Below, one piece after another: positions 9,948-19,421 of a DNA stretch of 64,000 nt (within the stretch, counting starts at the first letter, position 1; each line of letters opens with the position of its first letter). The notes under the pieces were generated by a model that saw only the letters and a list, made by a program, of their open reading frames with translations, searched no databases and had not been told where the DNA came from. The stretch spans positions 479,001 to 543,000 of the forward strand of contig NZ_CP040463.1 of the NCBI RefSeq assembly GCF_005843985.1, given 5' to 3'. The position numbers were made by a program, and so were the translations under genes. Source of the DNA: Caminibacter mediatlanticus TB-2 (GTDB lineage: Bacteria > Campylobacterota > Campylobacteria > Campylobacterales > Nautiliaceae).

Positions 9948-10418
9948 ATGAATTATGAAGAGAGAATGATAGAAGCTTTTGTTCAAAATCCAAAAAAGTT
10001 TGAGTATTATAAAGAAGCATTTAATAAATTTAATGTAAATGGAATTGAAAGAGTGGCTTGGAATTGGAGCTGGTGGGGATTTTTTGGTAATTTTTGGTTT
10101 TTGCTTTATAGAAAATCATATCTTGGGGCTTTGATTAGTTTTATTGGAAATATTTTATTTTCTTTTTTACCAATTATTGGCCCATTGATTTGGTATATTT
10201 TAAATGGTGGATACGATGTTTATTTTATCTACAAAAAATATAAAAAATTAAAAAAAGAGATTGAAGATAATATTGAAGATGAAGAAAAAAGAATTGAGAC
10301 TATGTATATATTAGCAAAACCAAATAAATGGGTTATTTATTTAGTTGTAATACTTTCATTAATTACACTATTTTTTATAATATTAGCTGTAATTTCAAAT
10401 GCATATTATGAAAGGTAA
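9948..10418 (+). CDS. DUF2628-like small membrane protein
   Basis: A 156-residue inner-membrane protein. The middle segment WSWWGFFGNFWFLLYRKSY is the DUF2628 signature. It is followed by hydrophobic helices at about 55-90 and 125-150, with a charged stretch (residues 95-118) between them. No catalytic residues are evident and the function is unknown. The ATG at 9948 has AAGGA six bases upstream; the in-frame ATG at 9942 touches the same site and is less likely. It sits between waaA and yggU. Confidence 0.65.
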   Translation: MNYEERMIEAFVQNPKKFEYYKEAFNKFNVNGIERVAWNWSWWGFFGNFWFLLYRKSYLGALISFIGNILFSFLPIIGPLIWYILNGGYDVYFIYKKYKKLKKEIEDNIEDEEKRIETMYILAKPNKWVIYLVVILSLITLFFIILAVISNAYYER

Positions 10419-10420
10419 AG

Positions 10421-10705
10421 ATGTTTTATGAAATTAAAGACAATAAGATAATTTTAAATGTCAAAGCTCAACCAAATTCTTCAAAAAATAAAATAGCTGG
10501 GCTTTATGGAGAAGATGCTATAAAAATAAATATAAAAGCCCCAGCAGTTGAAGGTGCTGCAAATAAGGAATTAATTAAGTTTTTATCAAAAATGTTTAAA
10601 GTATCTAAAAATGATATTATAATTAAAGGTGAAACAAGTAAAAAAAAGCAAGTAATTTTACCTTTTAATGAAAAAGTAAAGGAATTTATTGAAGGTTTAA
10701 AATGA
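10421..10705 (+). CDS. DUF167 / YggU family protein
   Basis: A small 94-residue basic protein of the YggU (DUF167) family, recognised by KAQPNSSKNKIAGLYGEDAIKI near residue 16 (quoted in part), IKAPAVEGAANKELIKFLS near 41, and the closing GETSKKKQVIL. The function is unknown. Members often lie next to cell-envelope or division genes. The ATG at 10421 has AAAGG seven bases upstream. It is coupled to polX by an ATGA overlap. Confidence 0.85.
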   Translation: MFYEIKDNKIILNVKAQPNSSKNKIAGLYGEDAIKINIKAPAVEGAANKELIKFLSKMFKVSKNDIIIKGETSKKKQVILPFNEKVKEFIEGLK

Positions 10706-12405
10706 TTACAAATAAAGAAATAGCCTCTATTCTTTCAAAAACAGCTGATTTACTTGAAATAAAAGGCGAGAATCCTTTTAAAGTTAGAGCTTATAGAAAT
10801 GCTGCAAGGATAGTAGAAAATTCAAGTAAAGATTTTAATAAATTAGTAAAGGAAGGGTTTGATTTAACAAGACTTCCTGGAATTGGTAAGGATTTAAGTT
10901 CATTTATTAAAGAAATCGTTGAAACTGGCAAATTTCATAAATTAGAAGAGCTTCAAAAAGAAATTCCACCCGGTCTTGTGGATATGTTAAGCATAGAAGG
11001 CCTTGGTCCAAAAAGAATTAGACAAATTTATGATGCTTTTAAAGTAACTTCGCTTGATGAACTAAAAAAATATGCTGAAAATGGAGAGCTTGATAAATTA
11101 CCTGGATTTGGACCAAAGTTAATTGAGAAAATATTAAAAGGTGTAAAACAGATAAAAAAAGCTGGAATTAGGTTTTTATGGGCTGATGTTGAGGAAATAG
11201 CAGAAGATATTCGAAAGTATTTATTTAAATTTAAAGGTGTTGAGATTGTTGAAATTGCAGGTAGTTATAGAAGAAAAAAAGAAACAGTTGGAGATTTGGA
11301 TATCTTAGTTGTTGCAGAAGATTATCCAAAAGTTAGTGAGTATTTTATTAAATATAAAAAAGTAAAAGAAGTGCATTCAGCAGGTCTTACTCGTTCAACT
11401 GTTTTTTTAGATAATGATTTACAAGTTGATTTAAGGGCTGTTAGTAAAGAAAGTTATGGAGCGGCACTCCACTATTTTACGGGAAGTAAAGCACATAATA
11501 TAGAGATTAGAAAACTTGCTATTGAGAAAGGTTTAAAAGTTAATGAATATGGAGTTTATAGAGGAGATAAAAGAATAGCTGGTAAGAGCGAAGAAGAAGT
11601 TTATGAAGCTGTTGGGCTATGTTTTATTGAACCAGAACTTAGAGAAAATAGAGGAGAAATTGAGGCTTGTTTGAATAATTATTTGCCAAAATTAATAAGA
11701 AAAGAAGATATTTTAGGTGATTTTCATATGCATACAAGTTATAGTGATGGTGCTAATTATATTGAAGAGATGGTAAAAAAAGCAATTAATTTAAATTATA
11801 AATATATCGCAATTACAGACCATTCAAAAAGATTAAAAGTAGCAAATGGAATGAGTGAAGAAGAGTTATTATCCCAGCTTAAAGAAATTGATGAGATTCA
11901 AAAGAAATATAAAGAGATAAAAATTTTAAAAGGTATAGAAGTTGATATTTTAGAAGATGGGAGTTTAGATTTTAGTGATGAAATATTAGAAAAGCTTGAT
12001 ATTATAGTTGGTGCCATTCATTATAAATTTGAAGGCGACCAAACAAAAAGAATATTAAAAGCTCTTGAAAAAATTGATATTTTAGCTCATCCTACAAATA
12101 GGATTATTAATAAAAGAAGTGAAATAAATGCCAATTTTGAAGAAATTTTTCATAAAGCAAAAGAGAAAAATGTAATTTTAGAGATTAATTCTCAGCCTGA
12201 TAGACTTGATTTGCCAGATACATATATTAAAATGGCAAAAGAAATTGGCTGTAAATTTGCAATAAATTCTGATGCACATAATTGTAATATGTTGGAATAT
12301 ATAAAATATGGAATAAATCAAGCAAGAAGAGGTTGGTTGGAAAAAGAGGATGTTGTTAATAGCTGGAAATTAGAAGATGTTATAAAGTTTTTAAAAATTC
12401 ATTAA
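10702..12405 (+). CDS. polX: Family X DNA polymerase with PHP domain (PolX)
   Basis: A 567-residue repair polymerase. Residues 1-85 form the pol-beta 8-kDa type domain (ENPFKVRAYRNAARIVE), with helix-hairpin-helix motifs LPGIGKDLS and LPGFGPKL. The nucleotidyltransferase core has GSYRRKKETVGDLDILV near 188, with two catalytic aspartates. The fingers/thumb follow (HYFTGSKAHNIEIR). The PHP nuclease domain runs from about 342: GDFHMHTSYSDG, ITDHSKR, KGIEVDIL, GAIHYK, LAHPTNR and NSDAHN. It should fill gaps and remove 3' blocks in base excision repair. It overlaps the convergent maf gene by 26 bp. Confidence 0.93.
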   Translation: MITNKEIASILSKTADLLEIKGENPFKVRAYRNAARIVENSSKDFNKLVKEGFDLTRLPGIGKDLSSFIKEIVETGKFHKLEELQKEIPPGLVDMLSIEGLGPKRIRQIYDAFKVTSLDELKKYAENGELDKLPGFGPKLIEKILKGVKQIKKAGIRFLWADVEEIAEDIRKYLFKFKGVEIVEIAGSYRRKKETVGDLDILVVAEDYPKVSEYFIKYKKVKEVHSAGLTRSTVFLDNDLQVDLRAVSKESYGAALHYFTGSKAHNIEIRKLAIEKGLKVNEYGVYRGDKRIAGKSEEEVYEAVGLCFIEPELRENRGEIEACLNNYLPKLIRKEDILGDFHMHTSYSDGANYIEEMVKKAINLNYKYIAITDHSKRLKVANGMSEEELLSQLKEIDEIQKKYKEIKILKGIEVDILEDGSLDFSDEILEKLDIIVGAIHYKFEGDQTKRILKALEKIDILAHPTNRIINKRSEINANFEEIFHKAKEKNVILEINSQPDRLDLPDTYIKMAKEIGCKFAINSDAHNCNMLEYIKYGINQARRGWLEKEDVVNSWKLEDVIKFLKIH

Positions 12406-14116
12406 ATTTATCAAGTCTTTTTATAATTTCTTCTTTTTTATCATTTCCTTTAAAGTACTCTGCATAATAATTTATTGCTATATGAAAAATTGAGCCTTTT
12501 ATTAAATTGAAATTATTAGGGTCTATTTTTGAATATTCTTTTAATAAATCTTCAATAAAATCTATTTTACCAGTAAGTTCTATTTGATTTTTAGTAGATA
12601 AGTCGAAGGCTTTTTTTAAAGCATTTAGTAGAGGAGTTAGGTTTAACTTAGGAGGAGTATAAGTAGTTTTTTTAAAATTTTTTAAAATCTTTTTTATAAT
12701 TTTTTCTTTATTTATTTTTGGGAGCGTTTTATCATTTAAAGGAATACTTCCTTTTATAAAAGCACCATCACTTAGGTTATAGACTTTTAAATTAAACATT
12801 TCTATCATTTTTTCAATCTTTTGTTTAGAAGAGAGTAGAAGTGAATCTGTATAAATATCATTACTAAAATTACCTTCTATTTTTATTCCATTTTGTGCTA
12901 TATCATCTCTTTCATCATAAAAACTATTTTTTGAATGTTTTTTATCACCAAGTCTAAACCCCAAATCCATTCCACATAAATAAATCTCTTTTGCAAAAAA
13001 AGATGCAAATGCAAATCCGGCATTTCCTACAATAGGAGATGAGCCAATAAGTGGAGTATAATCTTTTTCTAAACTAAAAGCTTCTCTTATATACATTAAA
13101 GGATTTTTAGCCATTTTAAACACTTCATTGTTTACAACACTTGCACCTATAAAATATCCATTATAATTTGGTAAGATATCTTTTAGAGCTTCAATTAAAA
13201 TATCTATTCTTTCTTGTTCAAAATGAAAATCACTTTCAATTTTAGCTTTCATTAAAGGTTTTATAGCTGTACCTACACTTATTATTATCATTGATTCTTT
13301 ATTATTTTTAATAAATTCTATGTTTTTTTCTAAACTTTTTCCATTAGCTACTATGCAAAAAGGGGCATTAGTTTTTTCAAAACTTTCTAAAAGAGGATAT
13401 TTGTTTAGGTTATTTAGATGATTTTTTACTCCTTTTATTTCATCTTCAAAAGTTCCCCAGCCTCTGAGTTTTGAGGCTTGTATTGTTTTAAATTTATTTA
13501 TTGCATCATCTAAGAGAGGATGATTATATGCTTTATAATAGATATTTAAAAAACTTGAAGTTATTATTCTTTCATAAAAGAATTTTTCTATTGCAAAATA
13601 ATCTATTTCTCCTCCTATCCATAAAAAAAGCCTATCATTATATTTTTGATATAGTTTTGCATAATCAACAAAATATAAGCTAATGGCAAAAAATTCCGGG
13701 TTTGGTTCGTAAATAAAAATTGATTGAAGATTATATTTTTCTCTAATTAAATCTAAATGTTTGCCACTTAGAAGTCCAAAAATCATTGTTGTTGGTAAAA
13801 AATCATTGTCAAAATAGTATTTGTCATTACTACTTAAAAATGAATTAATTATTTCCCCGGTAATATAAAATTCTTTTTCATTCCATTTTTTAGGTTTTAT
13901 AAAAAAGTGTTTTTTCCATAAAGGGTTATTTATAGGATTTGAAGCTATAATTTTTGAGTCAGTATAAATGTCATTTTTATAAATTGGTTTATTATGTAAA
14001 AAAATATTATTATTTTGAATTTTAAAATTTCTTGTTTTAATTGAAGTTATTAAATTGTAATAATGAGGTAAATTTTCATAAAAGAATCTTATATTTTTTT
14101 CAAAAAGTTTTTGCAT
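12380..14116 (-). CDS. Maf-type motility accessory factor / flagellin glycosyltransferase
   Basis: A 578-residue protein of the Maf/DUF115 family, which transfers nonulosonic acids such as pseudaminic acid to flagellins in Campylobacter, Helicobacter and Aeromonas. The core (about 245-420) has FCIVANGKSLEKN, ISVGTAIKPLMKAKIESDFH, FIGASVVNNE, PLIGSSPIVGNAGFAFA and LCGMDLGFRLGDKKHSKNS. The sugar-nucleotide-binding glycines and acidic residues are all present. N- and C-terminal helical regions flank it. It follows flgE in the same direction. Its ribosome site (AGGGGG) is in one arm of a stem-loop. It should act in the cytosol before flagellin export. Confidence 0.82.
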   Translation of the reverse strand: MQKLFEKNIRFFYENLPHYYNLITSIKTRNFKIQNNNIFLHNKPIYKNDIYTDSKIIASNPINNPLWKKHFFIKPKKWNEKEFYITGEIINSFLSSNDKYYFDNDFLPTTMIFGLLSGKHLDLIREKYNLQSIFIYEPNPEFFAISLYFVDYAKLYQKYNDRLFLWIGGEIDYFAIEKFFYERIITSSFLNIYYKAYNHPLLDDAINKFKTIQASKLRGWGTFEDEIKGVKNHLNNLNKYPLLESFEKTNAPFCIVANGKSLEKNIEFIKNNKESMIIISVGTAIKPLMKAKIESDFHFEQERIDILIEALKDILPNYNGYFIGASVVNNEVFKMAKNPLMYIREAFSLEKDYTPLIGSSPIVGNAGFAFASFFAKEIYLCGMDLGFRLGDKKHSKNSFYDERDDIAQNGIKIEGNFSNDIYTDSLLLSSKQKIEKMIEMFNLKVYNLSDGAFIKGSIPLNDKTLPKINKEKIIKKILKNFKKTTYTPPKLNLTPLLNALKKAFDLSTKNQIELTGKIDFIEDLLKEYSKIDPNNFNLIKGSIFHIAINYYAEYFKGNDKKEEIIKRLDKFNEFLKTL

Positions 14117-14121
14117 AAATC

Positions 14122-14140
14122 CCCCTAAGAAGTTTAGGGG
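14122..14140 (-). promoter_or_regulatory. Stem-loop covering the maf ribosome binding site
   Basis: A 7-bp perfect stem, CCCCTAA (14122-14128) with TTAGGGG (14134-14140), has a 5-base loop and fills most of the 33-bp gap between flgE and maf. Read on the - strand, the downstream arm ends in TTAGGGGG, which is the maf Shine-Dalgarno, four bases before the ATG. There is no U-tract. It may limit maf translation or stop RNA decay after flgE. Confidence 0.55.
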
Positions 14141-14149
14141 TATTATATG

Positions 14150-16759
14150 TTATTGTTTGAGTTGAAGCAAGGTATTTAACATTTGGTCTGAGGTTGTTAT
14201 TGTTTTTGAGTTTGCCTGAAATCCTCTTTGAATAACAATTAGTTGAGTTAAACTTCTACTTAAATCAACATTACTCATCTCTAATGCACTTGGTTGAATA
14301 CTTCCTCTACCACCAGTCCCAGCAGTCCCAACAATTGGGTCTCCAGAATTTGGAGATGCTGAAAATAGAGTTCCACCTTCATTCATTAATCCCTCATTAT
14401 TAACAAATTTTGCAATTGCTACTTGGGCTAAGCTATAACTTCTACCATTTGTAAATACTCCAATAATTGTACCTGTTTGATCCACTACAAGTTGTTGTAA
14501 ATCTCCACCTGGATAACCATCTTGTGTTTGTCCAGAAGTTGAACTTGGTGCTTCAAATGAAGTTAATCCATCAAATTTTCCCATTTCTCCAAAATTTAAT
14601 TGAACAGCTTGACCTGGTTCTGCTCCATTATTTGGATTAAAGATTAAACTTGGAGGATTGTATGAATTTATGCTTCCATCTGAATTAAATTTTACATATC
14701 CATAAGCTGGTTGATCAAGAGTTGATGGTTCTGGAACCTCAGCATACCATTTCCAAACAGTAGGGTCATTTGGACCTGTTGAGGTATGAGTTTTTCTAAA
14801 ATGGAATGTTAAGGTATGTTTTGCTCCAAGTGAATCAAATATATCCATACTTGTTGTATGAACTGCTGCATTCATTGATTGAGTAAATGCAGTACCTCCT
14901 GCGGCTACTGTACCATTAATTGGGGAAAATGTATCAGTAAATAGTTGGTTGTCTTGTTCATCGCTTGGATATCCAGCTATATTAATATTAAATGAGTTAG
15001 GAGAAGTGTTTTTTACTTGTAATTCTCCATTTTGAGAAATTGACACAATTCCGCTATTACCTGTTGTTGAGTTTAGAGGGTCTCCACTTGCATCAACTGC
15101 TAATTGCCAAATATAAGCTAAGTCTTGAATATCGTGAAAATAATAAATATCATTTTTGTAAAAAGTTCCAGTAGCACCTCCATTTCCATCAAGTCCATCC
15201 ATTAAACTTGCAAGTCTACCAAGAGTAGTATTTGTATCAGCAGGTATTACTACTCCATTTGAATCTTTTACTTGTGCATCAGTTATTACTGATGGTGAGC
15301 TTTCAACTATTTGTCCATTTTCAAAAGTAATTACATCGTTTAAATTTCTATTTGCTAAGTCAGTATTAAGTAGACAGCATAAATCATTAATTGTTTGAAA
15401 ATCTTTTCCATATGTATAAGTTAATGTATCACCATTTGATAATACAAATGATATTTGTTGATTTACATTTAGTGAAGCCCTATTATTTGAATCACTGCTT
15501 GCATATGAATAGAATAACCAGTGAAATCCTTCATTTGAATCAGCAACTATTGGTTTATCAGGTTGATATTTTCCTCCTGTTGTCCCACAACCTTCTGTTG
15601 CTGCACTAATTGGTTGAGAAGTATATACAAACTTTCTTGTTTCTCCAAGACCACTTATGTTTACACTAATTCCTTGCCCATCTTGAAGATTAAAAGCATC
15701 TCCATTTGCATTAAATAATTCACCTACATCATCCGCTCCAATAAAACTATTTTGAATAGCTTTTATAGAGGCAGTTGTAGTTGATGGACCTTGTAAAGAT
15801 TTAAAAACATCTTCTAAAATATTATTTGTTGAACTTAAAAATGTATGTGTTGAGTCTTGTATTTTTATTAAATTATGAGGGTCAACTATTTGTCCGTTAC
15901 CGTTTAAAAATACTTTATATTTATAACTATCTGGTCCTTGAATGCTTTGAGAAATTTTACTATTTATTTCATCTAATAAATCTTTAATAGTAGTAAACTT
16001 ACCATCATTATCTGAATTACTTGTTCCATATTTAAAAGTAAATACTTCTGTGTTTGTATCGATTGTCCCGTCATTGTTTACATCTATTGCTAATTGGATT
16101 GAATCAACATCAGGAGTTAGGGAAATTTTATTTCCATTTGCATCATATAAGCCATTCATATCTGCCGTTTGGTCAACTGTTGGTCGAGCAGCTCCTTTTT
16201 CTACAATGTGGTCTCCACTATTTAAGTTAGCTTTAATTGAAATTTTACTTGTAGGATTTGCAGGAGTTGTAAGACCAGGAGGGATTGAGATTGGTTTTAA
16301 TCCAGTTGCTGTATCAATGTTATGAGTTTCTGGGTCAGCAAGCCATCCTTGGACAATATAACCATTTGGGTCAACAAAATTTCCATTTGCATCAAAAGTA
16401 AAATCTCCCGCTCTTGTATATCTATATGTTTTTCCTCCATCACTACTAACTACAAAAAAACCATCCCCATTAATTGCCATATCAGTATTTTTATCAGTAT
16501 TTTGAATACTACCTTGTTTAAACATTGTTTCTACTGAGCTTACAGTAGCCCCAAGTCCTACTTGAAGAGAATTTTTACCTCCTAAATCTCCTTGTGGAGC
16601 AGTAGCACTTTTAATAGTTTGAGATAAAAGATTTTGAAAATTAGTTCTACTATATTTAAATCCTACCGTATTTACATTTGCTATATTATTTGCTTCTACA
16701 TCCATTGCGATTTGATGGGCATTAAGACCACTAACTCCACTCCAAAGACTTCTCATCAT
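14150..16759 (-). CDS. flgE: Flagellar hook protein FlgE (long epsilonproteobacterial form)
   Basis: Major hook subunit, 869 residues, similar in size to C. jejuni FlgE and about twice the E. coli protein. The N-terminus MRSLWSGVSGLNAHQIAMD and EANNIANVNTVGFKYSRTNF are the D0/ANN rod-hook motif. NGDGFFVV near 99 opens the D1 domain. The central 600 residues are surface domains rich in Asn, Gly and Thr. The C-terminus has LEMSNVDLSRSLTQLIVIQR and GFQANSKTITTSDQMLNTLL, the matching D0 coil. Start codons are tandem ATGs (16759, 16756), with AAGGA seven bases upstream. It has its own sigma-54 promoter. Confidence 0.95.
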   Translation of the reverse strand: MMRSLWSGVSGLNAHQIAMDVEANNIANVNTVGFKYSRTNFQNLLSQTIKSATAPQGDLGGKNSLQVGLGATVSSVETMFKQGSIQNTDKNTDMAINGDGFFVVSSDGGKTYRYTRAGDFTFDANGNFVDPNGYIVQGWLADPETHNIDTATGLKPISIPPGLTTPANPTSKISIKANLNSGDHIVEKGAARPTVDQTADMNGLYDANGNKISLTPDVDSIQLAIDVNNDGTIDTNTEVFTFKYGTSNSDNDGKFTTIKDLLDEINSKISQSIQGPDSYKYKVFLNGNGQIVDPHNLIKIQDSTHTFLSSTNNILEDVFKSLQGPSTTTASIKAIQNSFIGADDVGELFNANGDAFNLQDGQGISVNISGLGETRKFVYTSQPISAATEGCGTTGGKYQPDKPIVADSNEGFHWLFYSYASSDSNNRASLNVNQQISFVLSNGDTLTYTYGKDFQTINDLCCLLNTDLANRNLNDVITFENGQIVESSPSVITDAQVKDSNGVVIPADTNTTLGRLASLMDGLDGNGGATGTFYKNDIYYFHDIQDLAYIWQLAVDASGDPLNSTTGNSGIVSISQNGELQVKNTSPNSFNINIAGYPSDEQDNQLFTDTFSPINGTVAAGGTAFTQSMNAAVHTTSMDIFDSLGAKHTLTFHFRKTHTSTGPNDPTVWKWYAEVPEPSTLDQPAYGYVKFNSDGSINSYNPPSLIFNPNNGAEPGQAVQLNFGEMGKFDGLTSFEAPSSTSGQTQDGYPGGDLQQLVVDQTGTIIGVFTNGRSYSLAQVAIAKFVNNEGLMNEGGTLFSASPNSGDPIVGTAGTGGRGSIQPSALEMSNVDLSRSLTQLIVIQRGFQANSKTITTSDQMLNTLLQLKQ

Positions 16760-16788
16760 CTTGAAATCCTTTATATTTTTTTATTTAT

Positions 16789-16806
16789 AAGCAATTTTTG
16801 TTCCTA
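16789..16806 (-). promoter_or_regulatory. Sigma-54 promoter of flgE
   Basis: On the - strand TAGGAACAAAAATTGCTTA has GG and GC at the exact -24/-12 spacing (GG at 16804-16803, GC at 16792-16791). It lies 30 bp before the start and uses the TAG stop codon of the preceding flgE2 gene as part of its -24 box. Confidence 0.8.
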
Positions 16807-18708
16807 TCTTTTTAGATTAATTGCTTTTTGAATCATTTCATCACTTGTTGTAACAGTTTTTGCACTTGCTTGAAAGGCTTTTTGAGTTACGATTAACTCT
16901 GTCATAGCTTGTGACATATTAACATTTGATGTTTCAAGTTTTGATGGCAAAAGTTTTCCTATATAACTTCCATTTTCATTAGTATATAAAAATGCTTTAT
17001 TTGAATTTGAAGTTTCTCTAAATAAATTACTTCCGATATTCTCTAAACCTTGGGGATTTTGAAAATGAAAGATTGGTATTTGTCCAAAAGTTATATCTTG
17101 ATTATTAGAAAATATACCTATTATTTTTCCATTCTCATCAATTTGGTAGTTTTGTAAAAAACCTTCTTCAACTCCATCTTGATTAAACGAGTAATTAGTT
17201 GCATTTGTATCTGTTTTTGCAAAAGAAGATATATTAAATTTAAAATTTATATTATTAAATGAAATTTCTTTTGGAGATAATAAAAATCCATTTGAATCGA
17301 AAGTAAAATCTTGCGTAGTAATAATATTTTGTATTGGAGTATTAATAGATAGGGTACCTTTCCAAATAGTAGTATTATTTAAAACACTTTTTTTTGTAAA
17401 ATTTATAGTAACTGGAATTTTATCTCCATTACTATCTATAACATACCCACCAAAATCTTGCGAGTTTGCTAAAAACTCATAACTTTTATTGGCAGTATTT
17501 GGATAAATTTGATTTCCTACTCTTCCTAAATTTTTTATAAAATTCTCATTTGAGTTTTTTGTGCTATACAAATATGAATTAAGAGTAGAATTACTTGTGT
17601 TTTCTATAACTACTCTTCCATTATTATCTAAACTTACATTTACAATATCATCATAAGTATTTGAAGCTAATGTTTGAAGTTTATTTATAAAATCTTCCAT
17701 ATTATTAAAATCAAACTCATTTTCAGGATTGTCTTTATATGTTAAAATAGCTGCATTTGTGCTTGGTAATATTTCATCATTACTTTTTAATAAAAATTCA
17801 TTAGTAGTGGATATAGTTAATTCTCCATTATTAGCTGTTGCAATAAATCCATTAGAGTTTAACTGATTTGCTATTTCCTTAGAAATAGTTTCTTTTGTAG
17901 CTCCATCTGGGAGATTTAATTTTATCTCTTTTCCATTTAAAGTAAAATCAATATTTACATCTTTACCATCTTTAATATCATCATTAATACAAAATGTTGA
18001 AGTTAATAATCCATTGTTATAAGTTACATCATTTCCAAATCCAAATAAAAGATTTTGTCCATTTACAATTTGCATATCATTTCCATCTTTATCATACATT
18101 GCACTAAATGAGATATCATTTGTTACAGGTTTTGTTGTAGTGATTTGACTATCGTTATTTAAATTCGTTGATAAAGAAACATTTTTAGTTGGTATGGCTG
18201 GTAAAATAACATTATTTGGTAGTGATATTGGAGAAAATGTATTAGTGGGTAATAAATTATCAGTATTGATATCTCTATTAACTATGTATCCATTTTCTGT
18301 TTTTATTAAGTTATTTGCATTTGCTACTAATAAATAAGCCCCAGAATCATTAACTAAAAATCCATTTGCATCTCTTGTAAAATTTCCATTTCTTGTGTAA
18401 AAAGTCTCTCCATTATAGCTTACACCTAAAAATCCTTTTTCATCAGCAATTGCAATATCAAAAGGATTATCACTATCAACAATATTACCAATTGACATAT
18501 CTTTTGCAGTAGAATGTAATAAACTTCCAAGTCCAATATCAGAAGTTGGTGAAGCATTACTTAGTGTTTGTGAAAAAATTGTAGCAAATTCTGGTATGGA
18601 TTCTTTAAATCCAGGAGTATTAATATTTGCAATATTATCTCCCCAAATATCAAGTCCATTTTGAAAACTTATAAGACCACTAATTCCATTATAAAAAGAA
18701 GTAGTCAT
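16804..18708 (-). CDS. Second hook-type protein (FlgE paralogue, FlgE2)
   Basis: A 634-residue flagellar hook/rod family protein. The N-terminus YNGISGLISFQNGLDIWGDN and IANINTPGFKESIPEFATIF are the family motif. The C-terminus has LETSNVNMSQAMTELIVTQK and AFQASAKTVTTSDEMIQKAINL, the coil partner. The middle is Asn-rich and unlike FlgE. In H. pylori a second FlgE-like gene (HP0908) also follows fliK and flgD, so the order is conserved. It may cap, scaffold or join the hook; the exact role is not known to me. It starts three bases after the flgD stop, with AGGATAG upstream. Confidence 0.87.
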   Translation of the reverse strand: MTTSFYNGISGLISFQNGLDIWGDNIANINTPGFKESIPEFATIFSQTLSNASPTSDIGLGSLLHSTAKDMSIGNIVDSDNPFDIAIADEKGFLGVSYNGETFYTRNGNFTRDANGFLVNDSGAYLLVANANNLIKTENGYIVNRDINTDNLLPTNTFSPISLPNNVILPAIPTKNVSLSTNLNNDSQITTTKPVTNDISFSAMYDKDGNDMQIVNGQNLLFGFGNDVTYNNGLLTSTFCINDDIKDGKDVNIDFTLNGKEIKLNLPDGATKETISKEIANQLNSNGFIATANNGELTISTTNEFLLKSNDEILPSTNAAILTYKDNPENEFDFNNMEDFINKLQTLASNTYDDIVNVSLDNNGRVVIENTSNSTLNSYLYSTKNSNENFIKNLGRVGNQIYPNTANKSYEFLANSQDFGGYVIDSNGDKIPVTINFTKKSVLNNTTIWKGTLSINTPIQNIITTQDFTFDSNGFLLSPKEISFNNINFKFNISSFAKTDTNATNYSFNQDGVEEGFLQNYQIDENGKIIGIFSNNQDITFGQIPIFHFQNPQGLENIGSNLFRETSNSNKAFLYTNENGSYIGKLLPSKLETSNVNMSQAMTELIVTQKAFQASAKTVTTSDEMIQKAINLKR

Positions 18709-18711
18709 TTT

Positions 18712-19383
18712 CTATCCTTGCCATTCATAAATTTCTTTTATTGCGTCAAAAGGGACATAATTACTTCCAATTTTTGCATAAGCTTTACCATTTTCAAATC
18801 GAATTGACTCAATTGGATAAGCGCCAAGGGCTGTTGAATGAGATTTTCCATCTGGTGAAGTATATTCTGCTGTAATTTCATATGTATCAGATGGAACTCT
18901 TTGTCCATTATTATCAGTTAAGTCCCAATCAAAATTTAATATCCCTTTTGTGTGTGCTTCAAGAGGAAACTCTCTTATAATATTTCCATTTTTATCTTTT
19001 ATTAAAACTTTTCCACTACTTATATCATCTCCAAAATATAGCTCAAAATTTTTTGATGTATCATTATCTGTTACATTAATATATCTTTCACCTGTATCAC
19101 CAATTTTTCCTATTGCACTTATAGAGTTAAGAGATGAAGTTTGTTGCAGTGTATTTGCAAGATTATCAAGAGTTGTTTGCATATTTTGGTTCATTTCCAT
19201 TGTGGATAAATAAGCAGTTTGTTCGAGCATCTTATCTGTATCCATAGGGTCTGTTGGGTCTTGCATTTCAAGTTGTTTTAAAAAAAGTTGCATAAATGCA
19301 TCTTTATCAAGTTGTGAGTTTGGATTATAAACAAAATCATTTCCTGATGTAGTGACATTATTATTTATAGTTGTAACAGCCAT
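18712..19383 (-). CDS. flgD: Flagellar hook assembly scaffold FlgD
   Basis: Hook-cap protein of 223 residues, needed for polymerisation of FlgE and shed when the hook is complete. The N-terminal signature LDKDAFMQLFLKQLEMQDPT (residues 25-44), followed by DPMDTDKMLEQTAYLSTMEM, is diagnostic. The C-terminal part is the FlgD Ig/tudor domain, with FPLEAHTKGILNFDWDLTDN near 144 and GQRVPSDTYEITAEY. The ATG at 19383 has AAAGGAGAG upstream. It has a sigma-54 promoter of its own, 23 bp before the start. Confidence 0.95.
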   Translation of the reverse strand: MAVTTINNNVTTSGNDFVYNPNSQLDKDAFMQLFLKQLEMQDPTDPMDTDKMLEQTAYLSTMEMNQNMQTTLDNLANTLQQTSSLNSISAIGKIGDTGERYINVTDNDTSKNFELYFGDDISSGKVLIKDKNGNIIREFPLEAHTKGILNFDWDLTDNNGQRVPSDTYEITAEYTSPDGKSHSTALGAYPIESIRFENGKAYAKIGSNYVPFDAIKEIYEWQG

Positions 19384-19403
19384 TTTCTCTCCTTTATTTA
19401 GTT

Positions 19404-19421
19404 AAGCAAATATTGTTCCTA
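19404..19421 (-). promoter_or_regulatory. Sigma-54 promoter of flgD
   Basis: On the - strand TTAGGAACAATATTTGCTTA has GG (19419-19418) and GC (19407-19406) exactly 12 apart. It overlaps the TAG stop codon of fliK. The match to the flgE promoter is close. Confidence 0.75.

Noticed and set aside
16050-16537. Open frames on the + strand opposite flgE
   Set aside because: They are antisense shadows of a long conserved gene, without start signals or recognisable products.
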